Of a DNA stretch of 64,000 nt, positions 1 through 7,499 are shown in pieces. Source of the stretch: Bdellovibrionaceae bacterium UBA3535 (GTDB taxonomy: Bacteria; Bdellovibrionota; Bdellovibrionia; Bdellovibrionales; UBA840); the NCBI GenBank assembly GCA_002376845.1, contig DFOS01000008.1, positions 1 to 64,000 of the forward strand, given 5' to 3'. Position 1 is the first letter of the stretch. Each line of letters begins with the position of its first letter. Both the position numbers and the translations under genes were made by a program. The notes beneath the pieces are model-generated. The model did not search any database, was not told where the DNA came from, and worked only from the letters and a program-made list of their open reading frames with translations.

Positions 1-117
1 TCCCTGGGGCTTCGGCCCCCTAAAGACTCCTTGTAGACTACGAGGTTGATAGGCGGAAGGTGTAAGCATAGCGATATGTTTAGCTGATCCGTACTAATTG
101 GTCGTGAGACTTTTTTA
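1..117 (+). rRNA. 23S rRNA, 3' end (partial)
   Basis: The first ~117 bases match the conserved 3' end of bacterial 23S rRNA: the segment GTTGATAGGCGGAAGGTGTA, then a TAAGCATAGCGATATGTTTAGCTGAT-type helix, then a GTACTAATTGGTCGTGAG tail. The gene begins before the window and only its last helices are present. The exact 3' end is estimated from the position at which the conserved terminal sequence stops, within a few bases. A 5S gene and a terminator follow on the same strand, so this is the distal end of an rRNA operon. Confidence 0.93.
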
Positions 118-207
118 ATGCACGAAACTGTACGCTAAAGATCATTAAATGGATCTTTTGCTTACGAACTAAAACTAAAAAATCGTATTCAAGCAAATTT
201 TCAAAGT

Positions 208-326
208 TTGCTGGTGTTAATAGCGGCAGAGGTACACCTGATCCCATTCCGAACTCAGAAGTTAAGCCTGCCAGCGGCGATGGTACTGCAGGGGAGCCCC
301 TGTGGAAGAGTAGCACGATGCCAGCT
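208..326 (+). rRNA. rrf: 5S rRNA
   Basis: About 118 nt with the 5S hallmarks: a terminal helix formed by GCTGGTG near 210 and the complementary GATGCCAGC near 317-325, the loop segment GAGGTACACCTGATCCCATT, the CCGAACTCAGAAGTTAAGC core, and GATGGTACTGC in helix IV/loop E. It lies about 90 nt after the 23S 3' end, with no tRNA between them, and is followed directly by a terminator. Ends are estimated from the terminal helix (plus or minus 2 nt). Confidence 0.95.
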
Positions 327-335
327 TTTTTTTCT

Positions 336-371
336 AGCCCGATTAGGTATTCCTGATCGGGCTTTTTTTTG
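336..371 (+). terminator. rRNA operon intrinsic terminator
   Basis: AGCCCGAT and ATCGGGCT form an 8-bp GC-rich stem around a ~12-nt loop, followed by a run of eight T. It sits about 10 nt after the 5S gene and is a textbook Rho-independent terminator for the rRNA operon. Confidence 0.93.
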
Positions 372-468
372 TCTTTTTCTTTTACAAAATGGTGAAAAAT
401 TTCACGTTTTTTACTTCTATGGGTGCCAAGATTACTTTTGTGGTAAAATCGCATCAATGAGGGATAAT

Positions 469-990
469 ATGTTGCTATTTTTATTGGCTTTTTTTGTTGT
501 GTTCAATTCGTTTTCTGGGGCTTTTGCGCAGGAATTAATTCGATATATGGATGAGTGTCGTGGAGATGTTGAATTAACGGCAGAGGTTCCAACTTATAAT
601 GGTAAAACCATGACCTTTCATGATTCTTATAGGATTTCCTTAAAACCTCTAGGCGACAACCGCTACCGTTTGCAGATGAATTCTGAAAAGGGCTATGATC
701 ATAAGGACTTTACACTGACTTTGAAGAGTGTTTTTACCTCCGAACAGGATCAAATGGTCTATCAAAGAACAGGACAGGCCTTCTATAAAGCTGAAGTTAT
801 GGATAATCGTAACGGTGGTAATACTCAAAATAATCAAGACAAGCACAATAATCGATTGGTAAATCATCCTTCCATATACTTTTACTTAAATGAGAGATTT
901 AGTAAAAATACAATACAGCTTTCCTATATGGATGAGCATAATTATCAGATTAGCATCATGCTAAGATGCTCTCAGCTAGATTTGGATTAA
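469..990 (+). CDS. Secreted protein of unknown function
   Basis: A 173-residue protein that I do not recognise. The start at 469 is preferred over an in-frame ATG at 457 because a GAGGG Shine-Dalgarno lies about 6 nt upstream of 469 and translation then begins with a clean signal peptide: a hydrophobic core at residues 2-12 and probable cleavage after Ala20 (AFA|Q). The mature part has only two cysteines, Cys30 near the start and Cys167 near the end, which could form one disulfide tying the termini together. An Asn/Gly-rich stretch around residues 110-125 looks like a flexible loop. No lipobox and no membrane segment beyond the signal. Probably periplasmic. It lies downstream of the rRNA terminator, so it needs its own promoter. 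Confidence 0.8.
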   Translation: MLLFLLAFFVVFNSFSGAFAQELIRYMDECRGDVELTAEVPTYNGKTMTFHDSYRISLKPLGDNRYRLQMNSEKGYDHKDFTLTLKSVFTSEQDQMVYQRTGQAFYKAEVMDNRNGGNTQNNQDKHNNRLVNHPSIYFYLNERFSKNTIQLSYMDEHNYQISIMLRCSQLDLD

Positions 991-1062
991 CTAAAGTCTA
1001 GCTCCTCCATACATTATTTGGCTTGTAGTGATTCCTGTTAGAAAATAAACCTAGAGGTCAAA

Positions 1063-1806
1063 ATGTTGAAAAATATTATAATCCTTAGCTTATTTGCCCA
1101 GCCATTAATGGCGCAAAGTGATTTTGAGATCGAAGCAGAGAATATTGAAATCGAAAACATAGAAGAAGAGCTGCGTTTTGCAGAGGAGCAGGCAAAAGAA
1201 AAAGAAAGGCAGGCCAAAGAGGCAGAGCAGCTTTTAAAAGAGACACGCGCAGAGAAAAAACGTGTAAAAAAGCAAGCGGAGATCGACATTGCCGCTGCAG
1301 AAGAGCGTCGCAAAGAGGCTGTGGTTCGTAAGGGTATTGCAGACGATAAGACGGCAAAACTTCGTAAAGAGATTGAAAAAACGCTCAAACGTGTGGTGGA
1401 TTTTCAAAATAAAGCCAAAAGATCAGAAGAAGAGCTTGCAAAGTCGGAGGAAGCTCTTGAGCTTGCCATTGAAAGACAAAACGACGCTCAAGGGCGCTTG
1501 AATGCAGCCAAGCAGAAGCGACAAAAGCTTGCTGCTGATGTTAAGGACATTCAATTTCGCGTAAAACAAGAGATTGCTAGGGCAAAGAAAATGGAAGCTC
1601 AGGCAAAAAAACAAGAGGGCATTACCAAAAAGCAAGAGGAAAAAGCCAAACAAGAAATTCGCAAAGCCCGCAGGATTTTAAACAGCGCCTTGAAAAGACA
1701 AGAAAAGGCCAAAGAGATATATTCAGCTTTGAAAAAGCGTGAGCGTGAAGCCAACCGCCAAATTAGACAAGCGCAGAGAGAAATCGAGCGGTCCAGAGCC
1801 AATTAA
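1063..1806 (+). CDS. Periplasmic coiled-coil protein
   Basis: A 247-residue protein with a signal peptide (about residues 1-18, ending LMAQ) and a mature part that is almost entirely Glu/Lys/Arg/Ala heptads. No Pro or Gly breaks the helix over long stretches, and there is no catalytic motif. An AGAGGT-type Shine-Dalgarno precedes the ATG. It resembles generic periplasmic coiled-coil spacer or scaffold proteins; low complexity means apparent hits to TolA, SMC or tropomyosin would mostly reflect composition. The function cannot be named. Its stop codon is 18 nt from the convergent gene ending at 1825. Confidence 0.82.
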   Translation: MLKNIIILSLFAQPLMAQSDFEIEAENIEIENIEEELRFAEEQAKEKERQAKEAEQLLKETRAEKKRVKKQAEIDIAAAEERRKEAVVRKGIADDKTAKLRKEIEKTLKRVVDFQNKAKRSEEELAKSEEALELAIERQNDAQGRLNAAKQKRQKLAADVKDIQFRVKQEIARAKKMEAQAKKQEGITKKQEEKAKQEIRKARRILNSALKRQEKAKEIYSALKKREREANRQIRQAQREIERSRAN

Positions 1807-1824
1807 AACTTTGATGATATTGGC

Positions 1825-2358
1825 TTAATAATCAAATGTCTTAATAATACTACCAGCGGAATCAATTTCAAATATGTAAGATCCGCCATAACCACCACCG
1901 ATTTTGCTGCCATCGGCGGGATACTGAGAGCATCCAAGAAGAACAATCTGAAAACCAGTTTCTCGGCTATCATTGTTATAGGTCATAACTGCGTTTAGCC
2001 AGGATTCATAGTAACGCCAATTAGAAAACGGCGACACAAACTTGTGATGCTTCTTTGTCATAACAGGTCCTTTACAAACTAAAAGACGAGCGAAGTCATC
2101 ATTATTAGATTTAGGTATATAGACTGTAAATTTCTTTTTCGATTCCCAGGTGCCGTCTATTAAAGGAACCTGAATAAAGTCGACCGGACTTACCATGACA
2201 TTATCATAACGAGTCTTGCCTAAGTATTTTACGCCATCAATGTGATCAAGATGCATCACTTCAAGAACTTGATCTATATTTGTATCATTTGGCATAAAGT
2301 ATGAAGCATGGACTAAGTTGTGCGAAAAAAGTATTAAAAGAACGGATATTGTTTTCAT
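1825..2358 (-). CDS. Secreted protein of unknown function
   Basis: A 177-residue protein. The start at 2358 is chosen because GGGGAGA lies 5-6 nt upstream and the product then opens with a signal peptide (MKTISVLLILF, cleavage near HA|S at residue 18); the longer in-frame extension to 2412 would bury this signal. The mature part contains two cysteines, a basic/aromatic middle and a Gly-rich GGGYGGS segment near the C-terminus. No known domain recognised. Expected in the periplasm or outside the cell. It is a single gene, convergent with the coiled-coil gene on its left. Confidence 0.75.
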   Translation of the reverse strand: MKTISVLLILFSHNLVHASYFMPNDTNIDQVLEVMHLDHIDGVKYLGKTRYDNVMVSPVDFIQVPLIDGTWESKKKFTVYIPKSNNDDFARLLVCKGPVMTKKHHKFVSPFSNWRYYESWLNAVMTYNNDSRETGFQIVLLGCSQYPADGSKIGGGYGGSYIFEIDSAGSIIKTFDY

Positions 2359-2460
2359 AATTATCTCCCCGTGTTCTTGAATTAAGCATGATATGGTGCC
2401 ATTACGAAACACATTGAATTACTATGTAAGAATTACCAGACGTCAATGCACTTCATTTAG

Positions 2461-2832
2461 CTAGTAAATTCGTTTGCTAGGAATAACTCCGCGCACGCCA
2501 CCCATAGGCTCAGAAATGTCTCCAGATCTTCGGGGAATTAGATGTATGTGGCAATGAAAGATGGTCTGACCTGCGGAGGCCTCGCAATTCATTCCCACGT
2601 TAAAGCCGTCTATGCTAGGATCTGTTGTTTCAAGAAAAGTTTTAATCTCTTCAACAAAATCAAAGAGTTTTTCTCGCTCTAACTTATTTAAATTAAAAAA
2701 ATGACGTAGATGCCTTTTAGGTAAAATTAAAGAATGCATATTGGTGACGGGGTACTTATCGTAAATAGCAAAACATTGCTCGGATTCTTTCAGGATTTCC
2801 AATTTTTCACGCTGGCAAAACAAACAATCCAT
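2461..2832 (-). CDS. HIT-family nucleotide hydrolase
   Basis: A 123-residue histidine-triad protein. The triad His93-x-His95-x-His97 (HCHIHL) follows a conserved Gln/Thr-Ile-Phe strand; the middle His is the expected nucleophile for hydrolysis of nucleoside phosphoramidates or dinucleoside polyphosphates. Cys3 and Cys6 form a CxxC that, with later His residues, can bind zinc as in many bacterial HIT proteins. The length is typical of the family. Its ATG overlaps the stop codon of the upstream flavin reductase (TAATG), so the two are translationally coupled. The exact substrate (Ap4A-like or AMP-amidate) cannot be told from sequence. Confidence 0.92.
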   Translation of the reverse strand: MDCLFCQREKLEILKESEQCFAIYDKYPVTNMHSLILPKRHLRHFFNLNKLEREKLFDFVEEIKTFLETTDPSIDGFNVGMNCEASAGQTIFHCHIHLIPRRSGDISEPMGGVRGVIPSKRIY

Positions 2833-3539
2833 TACTTAAAGTAAATCTCTTGATAGATTTGTTTTTTCTCAACACCTTGTTCGGCTAAGAATTCTTTAAC
2901 TTCCTTGATCATCGCGCCATTACCGCAAAGGTAATAATCATAATCATTGTAGGCAAAGTTGTTGAGGCTTCTTAAGTAATCAGTTACTCGGCCATGAAAG
3001 CCATCCCATTGTCCCTTTGGACGTGAAACAGCTTTGATCCAATCTAGATTTGGATAGCTAGACATATAATCGTCATAAAGTATTTCGTCTTCAGTTCTGA
3101 CCCCAAGTAACGAAATGGCTTTTTTTGGTAAGGCTTGACGTGCCTTCATACTATCGAGCATCGAGTAAAAAGGAGCAATACCAGTACCAGTAGAGATAAA
3201 AAACGGCGCGCGCTCACTTTCTACGTAAATGAACTTACCAAAGGGGCCAATTAAATTGATCTCTTGGCCGACTTCAAATTTTGTCAATTGTGGTGTGCCA
3301 AGGCCATCTTCCACTAGCTTAATGCAGAAACGCAAAAAATTTGTTTCAGGAGCCGAGCATATTGAATAAGAACGCTTTAATTTTTTCTCCGGGTTGCGGG
3401 GGTCAGGTAAAACAAATTGCACAAATTGACCGGCAAGAAAACTAAGATTTCCCTCAGGCTTTAAGTCCATCTCAAAGACAGTGGGCGTAATATATTCATT
3501 GCGAATTACCTTTGCAGGGATTTTCATTAACTTTGACAT
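2832..3539 (-). CDS. Ferredoxin/flavodoxin-NADP reductase-like FAD oxidoreductase
   Basis: A 235-residue two-domain reductase. The FAD-binding beta-barrel carries the RxYS motif (Arg56-Ser57-Tyr58-Ser59) followed by CSAP. The nucleotide domain carries GTGIAP (residues 118-123) and a C-terminal CGNGAMI segment where the NAD(P) ribose is expected, and it ends in a typical aromatic tail (EIYFK). There is no extra [2Fe-2S] domain, so electrons probably pass to a separate ferredoxin, flavodoxin or free flavin. It is a stand-alone FNR/flavin-reductase type enzyme in the cytoplasm, first gene of a two-gene unit with the HIT protein. The physiological partner is unknown. Confidence 0.88.
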   Translation of the reverse strand: MSKLMKIPAKVIRNEYITPTVFEMDLKPEGNLSFLAGQFVQFVLPDPRNPEKKLKRSYSICSAPETNFLRFCIKLVEDGLGTPQLTKFEVGQEINLIGPFGKFIYVESERAPFFISTGTGIAPFYSMLDSMKARQALPKKAISLLGVRTEDEILYDDYMSSYPNLDWIKAVSRPKGQWDGFHGRVTDYLRSLNNFAYNDYDYYLCGNGAMIKEVKEFLAEQGVEKKQIYQEIYFK

Positions 3540-3562
3540 GTTAGTGAAGTATCTAAATCTTT

Positions 3563-4669
3563 ATGCGTGGTCAAGAATTCCCCAAATTGGACTGTCAATA
3601 TGCAGGGAAATGCAGTGGTTGCCCTTGGTATGAATTGCCTTATTCCGAGCAGCAGCAGCGTAAAATCAAAGCACTAGAGCCTTATACGGTAGATGCTTTT
3701 CACCCAGTGGCTCCCTATGGCCTTAGGGAGAGAATGGACATTTCCTTATTTGAAGGGAAGCTTGGGCTTTATGATTTTGCCAAAAAAGACCTGGTCGACA
3801 TTCAAGAGTGTCAACAGGTGGTTCCTGAGCTCAATCACTGGATTCATGATTTTCGTAAGCAACTACCACCAGTTCGCTTGGGCTCTTTTCGCTTGCGCAT
3901 TGGCATCAATGGTCAGCGCGGAATATGGATGGATATTCCTAATGTAGATATTAAAAAGTTGTTAGAAGAAAAGACCTATCTTATGTCCATGATGAACGAA
4001 GGTGTGCATATTGAATTAGGACAAAAACGCAAAGCGCTTTTATTAAAAGGGGAAGAATTAAAGCTGCAAGATGATATTTTTTACCCTTGGTTTTCTACTT
4101 ATCAAGGCGAGGATTTTCAACCACTACCATTATTTTCAAAGGTTGGTGATTTTTCACAAAGCGGCCAACAAGCAAATAAAATAATGATGCAAGTATTATC
4201 AAAAATGCTATTCGATCTTCCGGTTCAAAACATAAGCGAGTTGTGCTCTGGTATAGGTAATTTTTCTTTTTTCATGGCCTCTTTAGGCTATGAAGTGGAT
4301 GCACATGAATGGAACTTAGCAAGTTTAAAGGCTTGTGAGAAAACCTTAGAAACATTCAGTGAAAAGGCGAAAATCAAATTTCATCGAACCAATATTCATG
4401 CGAATAATTTAGAGTTTACCAAGAAGTGGCAGCATACAGATTTGGTGCTTGCAGATCCGCCAAGATCCGGTTTGGGTAAGTTCGTAGACCTATTTGCTAA
4501 CTATGAGGCTCCAAAGTATTTTATTTATGCTTCTTGCTTTGCCGAAACTTTTAAAAAAGACCTGGAAGCACTAAAGCGCTTTGGCTACAAGCTAAAGCGC
4601 TTAGACTTGGTGGATCAGTTTCCGCAATCTAAACATGTCGAAGCCATTGGGCTTCTACTGCAAGATTAG
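3563..4669 (+). CDS. RlmC/RumB-like 23S rRNA (uracil-5-)-methyltransferase
   Basis: A 368-residue class I SAM enzyme of the TrmA/RumA/RumB family, which makes 5-methyluridine in RNA. N-terminal Cys11-x5-Cys17-x2-Cys20 plus Cys83 are placed like the four [4Fe-4S] ligands of RumA/RumB. The SAM site is ELCSGIGNF (about 228-237), and ADPPRSGLG is the family DPPR motif. The nucleophile is Cys325 in YASCFAET, and the base is Glu360 in FPQSKHVE. It lacks the N-terminal TRAM domain, so size and layout fit RlmC (RumB, ~375 residues) better than RlmD or TrmA. Which uridine is methylated is not decidable here. It is divergent from the flavin reductase operon across only 23 nt, so promoters must overlap. 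Confidence 0.88.
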   Translation: MRGQEFPKLDCQYAGKCSGCPWYELPYSEQQQRKIKALEPYTVDAFHPVAPYGLRERMDISLFEGKLGLYDFAKKDLVDIQECQQVVPELNHWIHDFRKQLPPVRLGSFRLRIGINGQRGIWMDIPNVDIKKLLEEKTYLMSMMNEGVHIELGQKRKALLLKGEELKLQDDIFYPWFSTYQGEDFQPLPLFSKVGDFSQSGQQANKIMMQVLSKMLFDLPVQNISELCSGIGNFSFFMASLGYEVDAHEWNLASLKACEKTLETFSEKAKIKFHRTNIHANNLEFTKKWQHTDLVLADPPRSGLGKFVDLFANYEAPKYFIYASCFAETFKKDLEALKRFGYKLKRLDLVDQFPQSKHVEAIGLLLQD

Positions 4670-5112
4670 ATGGATGCAGGGACAATCTTACCATTTACTT
4701 CAATCGCATCTGGTTTTGTCTTTGCTCCCAAGGCAATGTCTGTAGCAAATAGATCCAATGTTAATGCTCTAGTTGATGGGTTCATCTTTGCTACTGCTGC
4801 AAACAAAGAAGTTGTGCGAGGTAGTTTGTTTTGTGCAAACTTTAGAAGTTTCTTTAGATCTGAAAGTCTACTTTTATCCAAAGCAGTTTTTACTTTTGGG
4901 TTTGCTGTTTTTAGTTTTGGAAGTTGAGGGTCTTTTGATTTTCCAAGGGTTCTGGTATCAGCATGGCTTCCACGATTTGGTGATTCTAGCTTTGTTTCTA
5001 ACAAAGCAGGGGGGCGTTTCGGGCTGCTAAGGTGGTCGGGATTAAAGACTCCCTGGGCCATAGCGGGCGAGGATAAGCTTCCTATCAACAAGATCAAAGT
5101 TAAAATTCTCAT
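4666..5112 (-). CDS. Small secreted protein of unknown function
   Basis: A 148-residue protein with a signal peptide (MRILTLILLIGSLSSPAMAQ, cleavage near residue 19-20), a Pro/Ser/Lys-rich disordered region over about residues 25-75, and a short helical C-terminal part. No cysteine and no known motif. A strong AGGAGA Shine-Dalgarno lies 4 nt before the ATG. It is convergent with the methyltransferase gene and overlaps its end by 4 nt. Probably periplasmic; function unknown. Confidence 0.75.
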   Translation of the reverse strand: MRILTLILLIGSLSSPAMAQGVFNPDHLSSPKRPPALLETKLESPNRGSHADTRTLGKSKDPQLPKLKTANPKVKTALDKSRLSDLKKLLKFAQNKLPRTTSLFAAVAKMNPSTRALTLDLFATDIALGAKTKPDAIEVNGKIVPASI

Positions 5113-5410
5113 ATTTTCTCCTTTTATTTCTATGTCGATTTAGAATACGAAATGTGTGCCATAAAAAAACAAGTGATTACAGGTATTTAGAGGTTGCCTC
5201 AGGGGTCTTAAAAGAGAATTGTCATTCACCTGACTAAGTCTTGGTCAGCGCTATAAGATGCAATTTGGATATGCCATAAGCAAAGCTTTGGTAAGACCCG
5301 AAAATTACGCTTATCTGCCCCTTATAATAGAAATATTTCTTATATAGCTGCATCACTTCTCTTAAGCCCTCTAAATGTATTATTCATCAAGCAGAGAGAG
5401 GGGAATGCTT
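5113..5410. other. Intergenic region between divergent secreted-protein genes
   Basis: About 300 nt without a supported gene. It must hold the promoters of both flanking genes. The best -10 candidate for the rightward gene is TATAAT at 5323-5328, but I see no convincing -35 at the usual distance. No strong hairpin or repeat noticed. Confidence 0.5.
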
Positions 5411-5848
5411 ATGAAAATCATCTGTATTATTTTAATGACGATAGGTGTGAAGGCTTATGCGGAAGCCGTTACTTCAAGTAATCCTAGCGAGATGCCTGCA
5501 CTAGAGAGCGAATTCGATGTGGAGAAGGTCTATGCTAACGCCAAACTTCTTACCTCGAGTGCCAATCCTATGGTGGTGGTTTTGGGGAAATCCGAGAACG
5601 CCTTTATTTTAAATGTTCAAGCAAAAGAGACTGTCGTGCCATTTGAGTTGCTACATCCCGAAACGATGGAGTTTTTAGATATGCTTTATCAAGCAGAGGG
5701 CTATGCCGACTTGCAAATGGCAATAAACTACTACTTGGATTTGAACGATAGCAATATTGTCATTCGTCCAGAAGAGCGCAATTTAATGAAGCTATTTGCC
5801 TCCATAGTGAATGGCGAGCTTCGCTATCATCGTGTTTATAGTCTTTAA
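5411..5848 (+). CDS. Secreted protein of unknown function
   Basis: A 145-residue protein. The start at 5411 is preferred over upstream in-frame ATGs because the GAGAGGGG Shine-Dalgarno ends 7 nt before it and the product begins with a signal peptide (MKIICIILMTIGVKAYAEA, cleavage near residue 17-19). The mature part is acidic and contains no cysteine. No domain recognised. Its stop codon overlaps the end of the convergent plsC gene by 4 nt. Confidence 0.72.
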   Translation: MKIICIILMTIGVKAYAEAVTSSNPSEMPALESEFDVEKVYANAKLLTSSANPMVVVLGKSENAFILNVQAKETVVPFELLHPETMEFLDMLYQAEGYADLQMAINYYLDLNDSNIVIRPEERNLMKLFASIVNGELRYHRVYSL

Positions 5849-6570
5849 TTTTCTTTGAATCGTCCAGGCTCGATGCTATCTACCCATTTTTTGTAATTTT
5901 GATTGATGGTATCGATGTCTGCGGGCGGATGCACTTCACCAATATGAATGGTGAGTTTGCCGGGCTTTGCAAAGCCTGCACCTTTAGGCCATAGGTTTTG
6001 GGCGTTTTCTAAATATAAAAATAAGATCGGGGTATTGGTTTTTTGCGAAAAAACACTGACTCCTCTTTTAAATTTATGAATGTAGCCATCTGTAGTTCGA
6101 GTGCCTTCTGGAAAAAGTATTAACCAAATTTGCTGAAGCTCAGTTAATAATCGTATGCACAACTTGATAGCGGAGCCGTTCTTGCCTTTGCGATCAATGG
6201 GAATGGCACGAATGCAATGCTTAGAAAAGTATTCTTTCATGGGATTAGAAAAAAAATAGTCCTTTGCTGCAGCAGCATATTGACGGTGCCAGTAACGAAG
6301 GGGAATGGCTGCCGCAATGCTGATGGCATCTAAGTGTGAAGAGTGATTGGAGATGATTAATAGGCGAGGATGCTTTTCATAGATGGCTCGAAAGCTTCCC
6401 ATCACTTTCAATCGGATATAAAAACGAAAAAATATCTTTTTAAGAAAAAAGGCCCATAACCATTGTACCACTTTTGTTGTGGTAGTTTGGCTAGGCTCAA
6501 TCAAGGGTATATGCCTTAAATGACCAGGTAGATGTGACCATTGTTCGTTATCAAATTTCCATTCTTTCAT
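5845..6570 (-). CDS. plsC: 1-acyl-sn-glycerol-3-phosphate acyltransferase
   Basis: A 241-residue PlsC-family acyltransferase, which acylates lysophosphatidic acid to phosphatidic acid at the inner membrane. The catalytic HX4D box is His76-Ser-Ser-His-Leu-Asp81 (NHSSHLD); the substrate-binding block is FPEGTR at 153-158. A hydrophobic segment around residues 35-50 probably anchors it. The ATG overlaps the cdsA stop by 1 nt (TAATG). CdsA uses the phosphatidic acid that PlsC makes, so the pair covers consecutive steps of phospholipid synthesis. It is the last gene of a leftward operon headed by a sigma-54 activator. Confidence 0.92.
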   Translation of the reverse strand: MKEWKFDNEQWSHLPGHLRHIPLIEPSQTTTTKVVQWLWAFFLKKIFFRFYIRLKVMGSFRAIYEKHPRLLIISNHSSHLDAISIAAAIPLRYWHRQYAAAAKDYFFSNPMKEYFSKHCIRAIPIDRKGKNGSAIKLCIRLLTELQQIWLILFPEGTRTTDGYIHKFKRGVSVFSQKTNTPILFLYLENAQNLWPKGAGFAKPGKLTIHIGEVHPPADIDTINQNYKKWVDSIEPGRFKEN

Positions 6571-7499
6571 TACTTCAATAGATAATAATCTCTTAGGAGC
6601 ATGATTGTATAGTAATAGATAGGAGCGACAAAAATCAGTCGATCTATGCGGTCTATAATTCCACCTCTACCAAACACATAGGCTCCCACATCCTTGACCC
6701 CTAAATCGCGCCGTATCACACCCATGGATATATCACCTAAGCCGCCAATCAAACAGGCAATAATTCCAGAGGCTATCCAGTAGTAATGGTGATCCACTGG
6801 AAGAATGTTGCGTATTCCTCTAGCTAAAAGCATGGTACAGACAAAACCGATGATTAATCCTTCCAAACTTCTGCGTGGTGCGATTTTTTCAATAAAGTTG
6901 ATTTTGCCGTAAAGCTTCGACCAAGAAAGTATGATGGTATCATAAAATTCGGTAAGTAGAATGATATAGATAATATAGCGAGCGCCATGCTCCCATTTCG
7001 CAATAAAACCCATATGCAAAAAGGCCCAGCCAATAAATAAAAAGGCAACCAAGCACAGTGAGGTTTTTTGTATCATTTGTTTGAATTCATTTTTAAGCAG
7101 AGGAATCTGAAATAGTAGGCCAAATAATATCATGGGGAGTAGGTTGTATATCCAATAAAGTCCGTAGTGAATGCTTGAAATGCTTAGTACGGTGGCTATA
7201 TAGGTGGGCCAAATAAATAATTTGTCGTTATAAACGCCAGTCATTTGAAAGAATTCGCGCATCGCAAGTAAGGCAATTATTCCAATGAATACAAGGGGAA
7301 TGGGAGCGGCGAGTCCTAGAATCAAACAAACAATGGGGGCCGCAAATAGCCAAGAAAGATAAATCAGCCAAGCGGTTCGAAAATTTAAGTTTTTACGGCG
7401 CAGAGGAAAAAGAGCTAGGCCGAAAATCAAAAGGTAAAAGAAAATACCAATGATTGCTTTTTGGTATACTGGATCTAGCCATGCCCCCCATAGTTTCAT
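6570..7499 (-). CDS. cdsA: Phosphatidate cytidylyltransferase
   Basis: A 309-residue polytopic membrane enzyme that converts phosphatidic acid and CTP to CDP-diacylglycerol. The C-terminal signature is clear: PRRSLEG, then GDISMGVIRRDLGVKDVG and FGRGGIIDRIDR. The usual HGG of the signature reads RGG here, while the DR-x-D residues are kept. About eight hydrophobic segments precede it. The start codon immediately abuts the stop of the upstream response-regulator gene, and the stop overlaps plsC, so all three are co-transcribed. Confidence 0.93.
   Translation of the reverse strand: MKLWGAWLDPVYQKAIIGIFFYLLIFGLALFPLRRKNLNFRTAWLIYLSWLFAAPIVCLILGLAAPIPLVFIGIIALLAMREFFQMTGVYNDKLFIWPTYIATVLSISSIHYGLYWIYNLLPMILFGLLFQIPLLKNEFKQMIQKTSLCLVAFLFIGWAFLHMGFIAKWEHGARYIIYIILLTEFYDTIILSWSKLYGKINFIEKIAPRRSLEGLIIGFVCTMLLARGIRNILPVDHHYYWIASGIIACLIGGLGDISMGVIRRDLGVKDVGAYVFGRGGIIDRIDRLIFVAPIYYYTIMLLRDYYLLK

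Noticed and set aside
208..457. Open frame through the 5S gene
   Set aside because: It overlaps 5S rRNA and the terminator; the real downstream gene starts at 469 with its own Shine-Dalgarno and signal peptide.
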